In this document: positions 50,658 through 59,234 of the stretch, piece by piece
Layout: every line of letters starts with the position of its first letter
Position numbering within the stretch: the first letter of the stretch is position 1
NCBI GenBank assembly: GCA_043825615.1
Contig: JBDRRS010000018.1
Location: forward strand, 1-64,000
Source of the DNA: JBDRMV01 sp043825615
Lineage (GTDB): Bacteria; CG03
Length of the DNA: 64,000 nt
Direction of reading: 5' to 3'
Notes under the pieces: model-generated
The model's database searches: none
Seen by the model: only the letters and a program-made list of their open reading frames with translations
What the model was told of the DNA's origin: nothing
Made by a program: the position numbers and the translations under genes

Positions 50658-51928
50658 ACTTCCAGTTCCTTGAATAATTGCGCCGTTTCCCTGCGGTAAA
50701 TACCGATCCCGGCGAACATTGTGCCTATGACGGAGGCGATGACGCCCGGAATAAAGCCGATGAAATACGTCTCCGGCGTTACGCGTGTTCTTATTACGTT
50801 CGATATCAGCATTTCGGATTTCTGCATCATGCTTCCAAAATCTATTCCGTGGTACTGGATATAATAGGATATGGCAAGACCCATTAATGTACCGAGTATG
50901 GAGCCGATAATGCCTATGACTATGGATTCGGCTATCATCCACCGGTAAATACGTCCTTTGTGTTCGCCCATAGCGAGGCGGATGCCTATTTCCCCGTATC
51001 GCCTGATGCCGTTCATCAGACCCGAGTTCCAGAGTACGATTGACATCGCGCCGGCGAATATTACCGCTATTATTTTTCCGGCGAAAATGGCCAGCTCAAG
51101 ATATTCTTTCATGCCGTGCTGTTGACCGAGCGTCCGCATAAACGGGGAGAACTCGTCTTTTTCGCTTGAATATTCCCTGTTGAATTTTTTCGCTGTATCT
51201 TCGGCTGTTTTATCTTCATAAATATGCGGCTGAAAGAATCCTGCTATTTCACCTGTTGCCCCGTCCATATCAAGAGCTTTGCGGACTCCGCGGATATCAG
51301 CGATAATGGTGCCCCTGTCCATTGCAGTGATGCCGAAAAGTACGGTGCCTGCTATGGTGAAGTTATATACAGCCATCGCTCCGTTCATCGTGGAACCCAG
51401 AAGAGTGGCAGTGTCTCCGGGTATGACTTTGAGTTTGCCGGCAAGATTGTCGCTTATTAGTATCTCGTTTTCTCCCTGAGGCAGTGCTCCGTGTATCAGG
51501 GCGTTTTTAAGGTTCAGCAGTTCTATCTCCGGCGAATTTTTTCCAATGATATTTATTCCCATACCGGAAACAGGCGCTTGTACGCGCGTGGCGCCGTTTT
51601 CGTCCGGTATATCCAGAAGTCCGCCGAAGCGTATGCGCGGTGTCCATTTTATGTTTTCGCCTGTCTTCTCTATCTTTGAAATCAGCTCCTCCGTATCAAA
51701 AATGGCAAGGTCATTCGGCATTTGCGCTTCCTGTTCCATATAGGCGCGTGTGACGATTTTCAAATGTCCAGTATCGAACTTTGCCTGAATATCAAGCATA
51801 TCACCCATTGCGCCTATTATCCATGCGTGCAGGAATACGGTTAAGAAAGCCCCGGCGGCAACCATAAGAACAGGAAAAAGGCTTCTTGAGCGGTCCCGCA
51901 TCAACCCTTTTATTAAAAACTTTATCAT
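50654..51928 (-). CDS. FtsX-like ABC permease (LolC/LolE type), second copy
   Basis: This 424-residue permease has an N-terminal helix (LFPVLMVAAGAFLTVFLHAW), a large periplasmic MacB-PCD domain (about residues 45-270) and three C-terminal helices of the FtsX domain (IIAVIFAGAMSIVLWNSGLM, IGIRLAMGEHKGRIYRWMI). With the ATPase and the sister permease it should form a LolCDE or MacB-like complex that pulls lipoproteins or lipids from the membrane. Its ATG overlaps the sister stop (ATGA at 51925-51928). Confidence 0.88.
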   Translation of the reverse strand: MIKFLIKGLMRDRSRSLFPVLMVAAGAFLTVFLHAWIIGAMGDMLDIQAKFDTGHLKIVTRAYMEQEAQMPNDLAIFDTEELISKIEKTGENIKWTPRIRFGGLLDIPDENGATRVQAPVSGMGINIIGKNSPEIELLNLKNALIHGALPQGENEILISDNLAGKLKVIPGDTATLLGSTMNGAMAVYNFTIAGTVLFGITAMDRGTIIADIRGVRKALDMDGATGEIAGFFQPHIYEDKTAEDTAKKFNREYSSEKDEFSPFMRTLGQQHGMKEYLELAIFAGKIIAVIFAGAMSIVLWNSGLMNGIRRYGEIGIRLAMGEHKGRIYRWMIAESIVIGIIGSILGTLMGLAISYYIQYHGIDFGSMMQKSEMLISNVIRTRVTPETYFIGFIPGVIASVIGTMFAGIGIYRRETAQLFKELEV

Positions 51929-53097
51929 GATATCTTTCCCTTTAATGCATCAGTCGGTTTCATTTTTGCTATTTTCCGGCTGGGCATAAAACTGACAACA
52001 GTTACCGTCGCCATCACTATCAGAACCGTAACTAAGACAAGTTTCACCGAATATAAAGGGTAAACAGTTTCCGCTATGGTAAAGCCGTAACTGTCCGTTG
52101 CTTCGGGCATCTTCATCCCTGTTTTAGCGAAATAAATAATAAGAGGTATCCCGTAAACTGCACCTGCGACAGCGGCAAGGATACCGTGCATGGCTCCCTC
52201 CAGAGTGAACAGAGCAACGACTTTCAGGCGGGTCATCCCCAGAGCTATCAGCGTGCCGATTTCTTTCCTGCGCCGGAAAATGGCGAGAATCTGGGTGTCG
52301 AAAACGGCAAGCATTGCCATAAACAGCAGTATGGCGTACAGTATGCTCGAACTCACTCTTTTTGACTTGACCATAGAGTGTATGTCTTTCAGCAGGAAGT
52401 CATGATTCCGAAATTTCCAGAGGCCGGTATCTTTTAGTCCGGTAACGTCACTGCCGACCACTATCATTGTCGCCTCGCCGGGCATTTGTATCATTTCCTG
52501 AAGCGCTTTCAGGGGTATCCACAACTGGCCGTTGTCAATGGCAGGAACGCCGGTATTCATAATTTCCGTTATCTTACCCTCAACAGCGTCGAAAGTGCCG
52601 TTTACATCACGCCAGCGTATTGTGATATAATCATCCTTTTTTGCGGATATTCTTTTAGCCATGCGTTTACCGAGAAGAACAGGAAGGATATCTTCTTGTA
52701 ATTGCAGGCTTGATGTCGGTATATTAAGAATTTTCTGGTCAGGGTCTATTCCCTTTAACATAATTGTCTGTATTCTTCCTTCCGGATAGATTGACGCCGG
52801 ACGTATAAGGATAGAAACCGCCTTCCCTTCATTTATGAGACGAGCGGGTTCCCCTTCGGGGAGACCGTGGCTGTCATCCAGAGAAAGGGGGTCGTACGGG
52901 TCGTAGTTTCTGTGCCAGTATTGTCCGCCCCCTATCTCATCGCTGATTCTTTCGTGAGTGCCGTAGCGGAGCATCCCGCTGAATATCCCCTGGTGGGCGA
53001 TTATCAGCACATAAATAAGAGACAGCACGGCGACATTAAGCCAGGTGCGCAGGCCAGCCCCTTTTATGTTTCTGTATGCCAGTTTGAATATCAGCAT
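51925..53097 (-). CDS. FtsX-like ABC permease (LolC/LolE type), first copy
   Basis: This 390-residue permease starts at ATG53097 (LIFKLAYRNIKGAGLRTW), one base into the stop of the ATPase gene (TAATG) with GAGGCGG as ribosome site. It has an N-terminal helix, a periplasmic domain and three C-terminal helices with RRRKEIGTLIALGMTR, the coupling segment typical of FtsX permeases. The open frame extends upstream to 53397, but those residues only mirror the ATPase gene. Confidence 0.88.
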   Translation of the reverse strand: MLIFKLAYRNIKGAGLRTWLNVAVLSLIYVLIIAHQGIFSGMLRYGTHERISDEIGGGQYWHRNYDPYDPLSLDDSHGLPEGEPARLINEGKAVSILIRPASIYPEGRIQTIMLKGIDPDQKILNIPTSSLQLQEDILPVLLGKRMAKRISAKKDDYITIRWRDVNGTFDAVEGKITEIMNTGVPAIDNGQLWIPLKALQEMIQMPGEATMIVVGSDVTGLKDTGLWKFRNHDFLLKDIHSMVKSKRVSSSILYAILLFMAMLAVFDTQILAIFRRRKEIGTLIALGMTRLKVVALFTLEGAMHGILAAVAGAVYGIPLIIYFAKTGMKMPEATDSYGFTIAETVYPLYSVKLVLVTVLIVMATVTVVSFMPSRKIAKMKPTDALKGKIS

Positions 53098-53783
53098 TAA
53101 TTTACCGCCTCGTCTTCGGCGACCCTGCCGTCTATGAGATGAATTTTTCTTCTGAGGTACCGTATCACCTTCTCGTCGTGAGTGGCGAAAATAAAGGTCG
53201 TCTTGAGTTCCCGGTTGAGTTTTACCATCATCTCCAGAATATTGAGGGAGTTGTCGGCATCGAGGTTTGCGGTCGGTTCGTCCGCAAGAACAAGTTCGGG
53301 TCTTTTCACTATTGCCCGCGCTACCGCTACACGTTGCGCCTCCCCGCCCGACAGCTGTGCCGGTCTTGAATTTATCTTGTCGGTCAGACCGACCCATTCA
53401 AGAGCATCCATCACTTTTTTATCCCGTTCTTTCCACGGTATTTTCATTATCAGGAGCGGGAATTCCACGTTTTCGTAAACGGTATAGACAGGCAGGAGGT
53501 TGTATGTCTGGAATATGAAACCCATGTATCTGCTGCGCAGTTGTGCCGCTGCCCTGTGAGAGAGTGTCTCGATGTTCCTGTCCATAACAACTGCGCTTCC
53601 TTCGGAAGGTGTATCAAGAGAGCCGATTATGTTGAGCAGGGTCGTCTTGCCGGAGCCGCTGGGGCCAATCAGGCCGCAGAACTCCCCCTTATCAAATTCC
53701 AGGTTTATGTTTTTCAGCGCCGTAAACCGGGTCTTCCCGACGGGATAGTGTTTAACCATATTTTCAATTTTTATGAGTGCCAT
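53097..53783 (-). CDS. LolD/MacB-type ABC ATPase
   Basis: This 228-residue ATPase has Walker A GPSGSGKTT, Q-loop FIFQTYNLLPVYTVYENVEFP (shortened here to FIFQTYNLLPVYTVYENV), signature LSGGEAQR, Walker B LVLADEPTANLD and switch His in FATHD. Length and motifs fit the LolD/MacB/FtsE class, which drives substrate release by mechanotransmission. It lies between the outer-membrane protein gene and two permeases on one minus-strand transcript. Confidence 0.92.
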   Translation of the reverse strand: MALIKIENMVKHYPVGKTRFTALKNINLEFDKGEFCGLIGPSGSGKTTLLNIIGSLDTPSEGSAVVMDRNIETLSHRAAAQLRSRYMGFIFQTYNLLPVYTVYENVEFPLLIMKIPWKERDKKVMDALEWVGLTDKINSRPAQLSGGEAQRVAVARAIVKRPELVLADEPTANLDADNSLNILEMMVKLNRELKTTFIFATHDEKVIRYLRRKIHLIDGRVAEDEAVN

Positions 53784-53810
53784 AATTCCTCCAATTTTTA
53801 TTTTTGCAAT

Positions 53811-54926
53811 CTAATGATTATATGTTACCAAACATTGCGCGCCTTTTCCGCCGAAAGATGAAGTTGAATCCTCCGCACTTGAGAAAACGCTGATGTCAAA
53901 CTGCCAGTTGTCGTACTTGCGCTGCCAGCCGGCGTAGTGGTATGTCCTGCATTCTTTCCAGTTGTAGTATCCTATGGCGGTTATGCTGTCCAGAAGGCTG
54001 ATGACAAAATCCGCTGAAACAGCGGAGATCTTATATGCGTCGTCGTGGTCTGTCATTTTTGAGCCGGAGGAGTGAATGAAGTGTTCACCCTGCAGGTGTA
54101 TGCCGGATTCCAGCGTATAATCCGCTCCGACAGTGGCGAGCTTTCTCCAGTATCTGCTGTTTTTATTTATGTCAGTTTCTTCCACGGCTGTTTCAAACCA
54201 GAGCCCGGGTCCTATGTCCCAGTTCCCGTCCGCAGCCAGGCGAATCTCCTGCCCGCCGGACATCGGCTCTGACATTACGCTGTTCCATTCGGATTTATCA
54301 ACGCACCGCCGGTGAGTACTCAACGCCATTTCTCCCCGCGGCACAGGGAACTGCCATCTTCCCCCTATTTCGGGTCTGCCTTCCTCTGAACCGCACATTT
54401 CCAGACCTTTTCTCCCTTCGTTGCCGTAAATGACCCAGCCCCATATATTAGAATTGTCCGGAAAGTAGCGCCTGTAGAGAAGGGCGTCCGCTCCCTCCGT
54501 TATCTGGAGCGTGTCCCGGATATCCAGCCGGTCGAACCACCTGAGTGTGCGCAATATCTTTGCGGGGCCGAAGTTGAGTTTCTGTCGTCCGAGCCGGAGT
54601 TCGTCCTGCGGACGGGTACACCTTACCCAGAAACGGTAAAATTCTATATCCGTGTTGTCGGGGAAGTCACCGCCATTATTGAGCGCCGTCTGACATCTGA
54701 TATCGTAAGCGGCTTCAGCGTCGAGTTTTAAATTATTTTTTAATGTGTGGGAGAGGTTAAGAGCAGGTATGTATCTGAATCCCAGATATGTCTCATCAAG
54801 AGCGCCGCCGGACATCAGCCAGCCGGACGCCTGCCCGTTAAATTCCGGTTCGGATGCTGAAAATAATAGTCCGGTAAAAAGACAGAGCAGCACCGCAAAA
54901 AGGGCAAGTGTTTTATGGATTCTCAT
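53811..54926 (-). CDS. Predicted outer-membrane protein of the LolCDE-like operon
   Basis: This 371-residue protein has a signal peptide (RIHKTLALFAVLLCLFTGLLFSA) and amphipathic beta strands through its length (for example DELRLGRQKLNFGPAKIL, typical of porin-like barrels where a GRQ motif is common). No named family is certain. As first gene of the operon with an ABC exporter and a LolA-like carrier it could be the outer-membrane end of that path. ATG54926 is chosen for the signal peptide; ATG54938 is possible. Confidence 0.68.
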   Translation of the reverse strand: MRIHKTLALFAVLLCLFTGLLFSASEPEFNGQASGWLMSGGALDETYLGFRYIPALNLSHTLKNNLKLDAEAAYDIRCQTALNNGGDFPDNTDIEFYRFWVRCTRPQDELRLGRQKLNFGPAKILRTLRWFDRLDIRDTLQITEGADALLYRRYFPDNSNIWGWVIYGNEGRKGLEMCGSEEGRPEIGGRWQFPVPRGEMALSTHRRCVDKSEWNSVMSEPMSGGQEIRLAADGNWDIGPGLWFETAVEETDINKNSRYWRKLATVGADYTLESGIHLQGEHFIHSSGSKMTDHDDAYKISAVSADFVISLLDSITAIGYYNWKECRTYHYAGWQRKYDNWQFDISVFSSAEDSTSSFGGKGAQCLVTYNH

Positions 54927-54986
54927 TTCTCTTATCATAATATAATAACAAATACCGTGAATTAAATTCAAACAAACATTGTGTCG

Positions 54987-55015
54987 TTGCTTTAAATTCC
55001 TGCAAAATATAAAAT
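54987..55015 (+). promoter_or_regulatory. Promoter candidate of the sigma factor gene
   Basis: TTGCTT (54987-54992) and TAAAAT (55010-55015) are 17 bases apart in an AT-rich divergent region, giving a leader of about 58 bases. Confidence 0.5.
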
Positions 55016-55047
55016 CAAAAGATATTTTAGGGAATTGAATATTTTTG

Positions 55048-55065
55048 AATCCATATAAATGGATT
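55048..55065. promoter_or_regulatory. Inverted repeat before the sigma factor gene
   Basis: Arms AATCCAT (55048-55054) and ATGGATT (55059-55065) are separated by 4 bases and end 14 bases before ATG55080. It could be an operator or an mRNA hairpin that limits translation; no ribosome site is visible nearby. Confidence 0.45.
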
Positions 55066-55079
55066 AATCATCTAAATAA

Positions 55080-55691
55080 ATGAGAGAAGATAATAAGAAT
55101 AATGGGCAACCGAAAGACAGTGAACTTGTACTGAACGCGCAGAAGGGGAGCAGGCAGGCTTTCGGCGAACTGGTCAAAAGATACGAGAGAAAGATTTATG
55201 CGCTCACATACAGGATTATGAGAAACAGGGAGGACGCGGCCGACACTCTGCAGGAGACGTTCATGCAGGCGTATAATAAAATCGGAACGTTTGAGGGGAA
55301 GTCCGGTTTTTCCACATGGCTTTACAGGATTGCGGTAAACACCTGCCTGATGAAGAAGAGGAAGAAAAAACTGGATACCGTTTCAATCGACAGGCCGTTG
55401 AGGATGGATGACGGGGAGGATATCAACAGGGAGCCGGTGGACTGGTCGAACAACCCGATGGCGGCCATTGACAACAAAGAGGTAAAAAAGAAACTTGACG
55501 AGGCGATAGCGGAGATGCCGGAGGAGTTCAGGACGGTGGTGCTCCTGCGGGACGTGGACCGTCTTTCCAGCAGAGAAGTGGCGGATATATTGAATATAAC
55601 TGTTCCCAATATGAAGTCGCGTCTTCACAGGGGACGTCTTTTCCTGAGGAGAAAGTTGTCTGAATATTTCAGGAGCAGAGGCGAATTATGA
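55080..55691 (+). CDS. ECF RNA polymerase sigma factor
   Basis: This 203-residue sigma-70 family factor has region 2 (FGELVKRYERKIYALTYRI, DTLQETFMQAY, FSTWLYRIAVNTC) and region 4 (EFRTVVLLRDVDRLSSREVA followed by a helix-turn-helix with MKSRLHRGR). Region 3 is absent, so it is an ECF-type regulator of envelope or stress genes. It overlaps the next gene as ATGA, which encodes a probable anti-sigma protein. A heat-shock gene follows, so a stress regulon is likely. Confidence 0.92.
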   Translation: MREDNKNNGQPKDSELVLNAQKGSRQAFGELVKRYERKIYALTYRIMRNREDAADTLQETFMQAYNKIGTFEGKSGFSTWLYRIAVNTCLMKKRKKKLDTVSIDRPLRMDDGEDINREPVDWSNNPMAAIDNKEVKKKLDEAIAEMPEEFRTVVLLRDVDRLSSREVADILNITVPNMKSRLHRGRLFLRRKLSEYFRSRGEL

Positions 55692-56002
55692 TGGACCTTG
55701 AAAAATTTTATCTTCGGTTGTCCGAGTATATAGACAGAAAGTTTGAAGAAGAAATGGAAGATGTTTTTGCTGATTTTGGTGATTTCTTCGGCAGGGATAT
55801 TTTCGATGAGATGGAAGATTTCTTCAACGCCGATATATTTGAAGAGATGGAGGATATGGTACGGAAGGACAGTTGCTGCAGTACGCTTTTCAACACGCTG
55901 CGCAAGACAATTGACCTTTGTCATGAGATTGATGAGATGGAAGTCCCGGAAGACGTGCACGAAAACCTTTTCAGAATTCTTGATATCGAAATAGAGGACT
56001 GA
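55688..56002 (+). CDS. Acidic protein, probable degenerate anti-sigma factor
   Basis: This 104-residue protein overlaps the sigma gene (ATGA) and keeps the outline of zinc-binding (zf-HC2) anti-sigma factors: LSEYIDRKFEEEM at the start, TLFNTLRKTIDLC and VPEDVHENLFRIL at the end. The zinc motif H-x3-C-x2-C is not intact; only KDSCCS remains. The middle is highly acidic with a repeated unit (DIFDEMEDFF, DIFEEMEDM). Position strongly suggests control of the sigma factor; how it senses a signal is unknown. Confidence 0.65.
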   Translation: MMDLEKFYLRLSEYIDRKFEEEMEDVFADFGDFFGRDIFDEMEDFFNADIFEEMEDMVRKDSCCSTLFNTLRKTIDLCHEIDEMEVPEDVHENLFRILDIEIED

Positions 56003-56132
56003 GGTTTCTCACAGGATAGCCTCTTTTTGTTCGTCATTTGCACAGATTTTCCCGGGCGGGTAATTTGAATCTTTTTTCCGCACGATGCATCAAAACGTGT
56101 GAAAAGAGATTTGAATAAAGAAGGAGGGGAAA

Positions 56133-56573
56133 ATGAACAGAAGTTTAATTCCTTTCGGTTCGTTAAGAGATTTGTGGGATGGAAGTGACATATTTGACAG
56201 TTTCTTTCCGGTGCTGCATGGAGGGAAGAGACCGGAAAAGACGTTCTGGTCGCCGTCAATCGACATCTATGACAAAAAGGACTCTCTTGTGGTAAAGGCG
56301 GAAATTCCCGGAGTTGACAAGAAGGACATAAAGCTCAGCATTGACGGGGATATTCTTACCATCAGCGGCGAGAGCAGGAACGGGGAAGAGGTCAAGGAGA
56401 AAGATTATTATTACACCGAGAGAAGTTACGGCAGTTTCTCGAGAAGCATCCGCCTGCCCGGCACTGTAGAGAAAGACAAAGCAAAAGCTTCTTTTGACAA
56501 AGGGGTTCTTACGGTGGAACTGAAAAAGAGCAAAAAAGGAAACCGAGCGGTCACACAGATAAAGATTGATTGA
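56133..56573 (+). CDS. Small heat shock protein Hsp20
   Basis: This 146-residue chaperone has the alpha-crystallin domain: SIDIYDKKDSLVVKAEIPGV, DGDILTISGESR, YGSFSRSIRLPGTV and FDKGVLTVELKK. It holds unfolding proteins until refolding. An AGGAGGGG ribosome site precedes the ATG. It follows the ECF sigma/anti-sigma pair and may be one of its targets. A strong terminator follows. Confidence 0.95.
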   Translation: MNRSLIPFGSLRDLWDGSDIFDSFFPVLHGGKRPEKTFWSPSIDIYDKKDSLVVKAEIPGVDKKDIKLSIDGDILTISGESRNGEEVKEKDYYYTERSYGSFSRSIRLPGTVEKDKAKASFDKGVLTVELKKSKKGNRAVTQIKID

Positions 56574-56640
56574 TTCCGCTGACGGGACTCATTGCCGGCG
56601 CCTGGCGGACAGTTAAGTTCCCCCTGCAGGTAAGCGCAGA

Positions 56641-56670
56641 GGGGGTTTCCTTCGGGGAGCCCCCTTTTTT
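56641..56670 (+). terminator. Rho-independent terminator with a UUCG tetraloop
   Basis: A 10-base stem (56641-56650 with 56655-56664, G-U pairs inside) closes on a C(UUCG)G loop and is followed by six T. It ends the Hsp20 transcript. GGGGG at 56641-56645 can also pair with CCCCC at 56620-56624. Confidence 0.85.
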
Positions 56671-56720
56671 ATTTTAGGAAGGAAGATAACACCTTTTTTA
56701 CAAGTTTCTCATTCGGAGTT

Positions 56721-56749
56721 TTTACATTTTCCTTGCTTTTTAATATAAT
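56721..56749 (+). promoter_or_regulatory. Promoter candidate of the erythromycin esterase gene
   Basis: TTTACA (56721-56726) and TATAAT (56744-56749) are 17 bases apart, with a leader of about 90 bases before ATG56846. Confidence 0.55.
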
Positions 56750-56845
56750 TTTCTATGGGCAAATAACACTGCTTGATGCACCGCCATTTTTAAAAGATTA
56801 ATATAAATGTGTGGATTGGTGTAACTATTAGGAGATATTGAGAGA

Positions 56846-58246
56846 ATGAATAAAAGTTTATTTTTCCTGATTGTTCTTTGCATAATTTTACTGGGTGTGT
56901 TTTTCCGCAAATCACTGCGAAGTTCCGCCCCGGTTTATACCAACCTCGAAGATTGGATTCGGCGCGAAGCGATTCCGTTTTCCGTCGGTTCGTCCGAAAC
57001 CTTTAATTCCGCTGTCGACAAAGTCATCGCCTCACTCGGCGACCCGGTGGAACTTCTTGGCTTCGGTGAAGCGCTCCACGGCGGAGAGGACATCCTTATG
57101 CTCCGAAACCGGCTCTTCCAGCGTCTGGTTGAGAAGCATGGCTACAGCGCCATTGCTGTAGAAAGCAGTTTCCCCCGCTCGCGCGCAGTAAATGAGTACA
57201 TTGCCGGTCACGGTCCGGCATCGTATGAGGCGGTGCAGGACACCGGCTTTAGTCACGGCTTCGGCCGGCTTGACGCGAATCGCGAACTTGTGGAGTGGAT
57301 GCGGCAATACAATGCCGAAACTTCTCATTGCGTCAAACTCCGGTTCTACGGATTCGATAGTCCGACCGAAATGGTCGGCAGCGACAGCCCGAGGCAACTT
57401 CTGTATTTTGTACTCGATTACCTTGATTCAGTCGACAGCGGGGGCGAAATATACCGGCAGCGGATCGATTTGCTACTTGGTCCGGATGACGATTGGGAGA
57501 ACCCCGCCGCATCGTTCGACCCCGCAAAGTCAGTAGGACTATCACCATCCGCGACAAAGCTGCGGATTGAAACTGAGGACCTTATTACCAAGCTGCAGAT
57601 ACGCCGTCCCGAACTGGTTGCGAAGAGCGGCGAAAGTAACTATCTGGAAGCCGTACATTATACCGTTATGGCGCGGCAGTTACTGAACTATCATGCCGCG
57701 CTCGCGTCGGGCAAACGAGTGGCCGAACTACTTGGCATTCGCGACGCGATTATGGCGGATAATCTAGCGTACATGGTATCTCGCGAACGGGGCCGTGGGA
57801 AAGTACTCGCCTTTGCTCACAACAGTCATCTGAAGTGCGGCCAAGCTCAATGGCAATTAGGCCCTGAATTATTGGCTTGGTGGCCGGCCGGCGCGCTCCT
57901 TAACGGGATATTCGGTCCGCGCTATGCTGTAATCGGGTCAGGTTTAGGTATTTCTGATGCTAACGGCATCGGTCCGCCTGAGGCGGGCACTCTCGAAGCC
58001 CGGCTGACTGCCTTGCCGGGGCCGGTGCTGTTTATTCCGACTCACAAAGGCGAAGGGCTTCCAGCCTCGGAAATCACTGTGCTTCCGACTCGCTCGGGCA
58101 GCATGAAGAACCCGACATATTTTGCGCTAACTCCTCAAAGCTTTACCGATTTCGACTGTCTGGCTGTCCTGGATTCAACGGCGTACAATCGTGGGGGGCA
58201 GCCGTTGCAAGATTGGGCCGCCGGATCGGAGCAGAAGACTCCTTGA
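56846..58246 (+). CDS. Erythromycin esterase-family protein
   Basis: This 466-residue protein has the EreA/EreB family core: LLGFGEALHGGED, AIAVESSFPRSRAVNEYI, and AHNSHLKCGQ, with the His and Glu residues used by these metal-independent hydrolases. Real macrolide esterases are few; most relatives have unknown substrates, so resistance should not be assumed. An N-terminal hydrophobic segment (LFFLIVLCIILLGVFF) predicts membrane anchoring or export. Its codon use is more GC-rich than the genes around it, suggesting transfer. AGGAG precedes the ATG. Confidence 0.88.
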   Translation: MNKSLFFLIVLCIILLGVFFRKSLRSSAPVYTNLEDWIRREAIPFSVGSSETFNSAVDKVIASLGDPVELLGFGEALHGGEDILMLRNRLFQRLVEKHGYSAIAVESSFPRSRAVNEYIAGHGPASYEAVQDTGFSHGFGRLDANRELVEWMRQYNAETSHCVKLRFYGFDSPTEMVGSDSPRQLLYFVLDYLDSVDSGGEIYRQRIDLLLGPDDDWENPAASFDPAKSVGLSPSATKLRIETEDLITKLQIRRPELVAKSGESNYLEAVHYTVMARQLLNYHAALASGKRVAELLGIRDAIMADNLAYMVSRERGRGKVLAFAHNSHLKCGQAQWQLGPELLAWWPAGALLNGIFGPRYAVIGSGLGISDANGIGPPEAGTLEARLTALPGPVLFIPTHKGEGLPASEITVLPTRSGSMKNPTYFALTPQSFTDFDCLAVLDSTAYNRGGQPLQDWAAGSEQKTP

Positions 58247-58319
58247 CCGCAAAGCCTGACAATGCGCTGTGGCTGAGATTGTGTCTTTAGATTGACGAAA
58301 GGCGCAGAGAAGGATTTTT

Positions 58320-59234
58320 ATGAAATCAAAAAACTTATTTCCCCTCGTAAGGGAATATGCCCGTTGCGTTAGCGCCTTAAAGCTCACCGGCATTCTCACG
58401 CTTCTTCCGAAATCAGAAAGTATGGGGGTGATTGGAATTGACGGAAAAGAGTATCCGATACCAACCCAGGAACAGGTTGTAGAACTATTTGCTCATAATA
58501 GAGAGCTTACAGGCAGAAAAGTTCCGCAGGGGTTTGATAGTTTAGAGCTAACACCCATGGCAATACCGGCCTCCCTTCTTATTGACCGAATGAAAGCAGC
58601 TATTATTAATCACGCGAGAGAAGGAAAAATTTATCAAACCAGACGTTCTCCTTCGGAGCCTTTAATACCTGTTCGGGTCAATAAAGAAAAACAGGTCTGG
58701 ATATGGGATACCTTAAGACAGGCAATAGATACAGACGAGCTTGTATATTTTCCTCAAGAATATTCAATCAATCATCGGGGACAGACCAAAGTAGAAGTAA
58801 TCAATAATGGACGTATTTGCGCCGTTGCAGGCTGGTCGGTGGGCTTGGTCGAAAGTTTCCCCATTATGTCTCAACAAGGACGAGGAAAGACATTAGGATG
58901 CAGAAGGCAATTAGAAATAGGCTCTTCTCCTAATGAATACTTACACACATTGCAGTCGGAAGCTTATCAAGGAGAAACAGGAAAAACACTTGAAGATTTT
59001 ATTACAAAGTTTCTTACGCGCCTGGAAACAACCAATGAAGTAAGTAATGACGTGCGTGATAACAATGCCTTATGGTGTCTTGGCCAATATATAAAAATAA
59101 AATATGCGGAGCTTGTGCCGACCGGCCGCTGGTTTCGAGACGTCGGGCGTGCTCGCTTGGATATGCACCGTACCGGTAACAGGCTTTGCACTATGAGTTG
59201 GGGCGGGTCTTCCACGGTGAGACTTGGCACTTAA
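58320..59234 (+). CDS. Unrecognised 304-residue protein
   Basis: I do not recognise this protein. It is soluble, with no signal peptide or membrane segment. Visible blocks are VIGIDGKEYPIPTQEQVVEL near the N-terminus, DTLRQAIDTDELVYFPQEYS in the middle and LCTMSWGGSSTVRLGT at the end. A GAAGGA ribosome site precedes ATG58320, and the codon use is that of a real gene. It stands with the esterase gene between two regions that look unlike the rest, which suggests an acquired segment. Confidence 0.65.
   Translation: MKSKNLFPLVREYARCVSALKLTGILTLLPKSESMGVIGIDGKEYPIPTQEQVVELFAHNRELTGRKVPQGFDSLELTPMAIPASLLIDRMKAAIINHAREGKIYQTRRSPSEPLIPVRVNKEKQVWIWDTLRQAIDTDELVYFPQEYSINHRGQTKVEVINNGRICAVAGWSVGLVESFPIMSQQGRGKTLGCRRQLEIGSSPNEYLHTLQSEAYQGETGKTLEDFITKFLTRLETTNEVSNDVRDNNALWCLGQYIKIKYAELVPTGRWFRDVGRARLDMHRTGNRLCTMSWGGSSTVRLGT

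Noticed and set aside
50658..50942. N-terminal extension of the LolA-like protein
   Set aside because: It overlaps the permease gene in another frame; the ATGA overlap fixes ATG50657.
53098..53397. N-terminal extension of the first FtsX-like permease
   Set aside because: These 100 codons only mirror the ATPase gene; ATG53097 has a ribosome site and the normal permease start.
56846..58246. Macrolide resistance determinant
   Set aside because: Family membership is clear, but most relatives are not shown to act on macrolides, and an N-terminal membrane segment is unusual for Ere enzymes.
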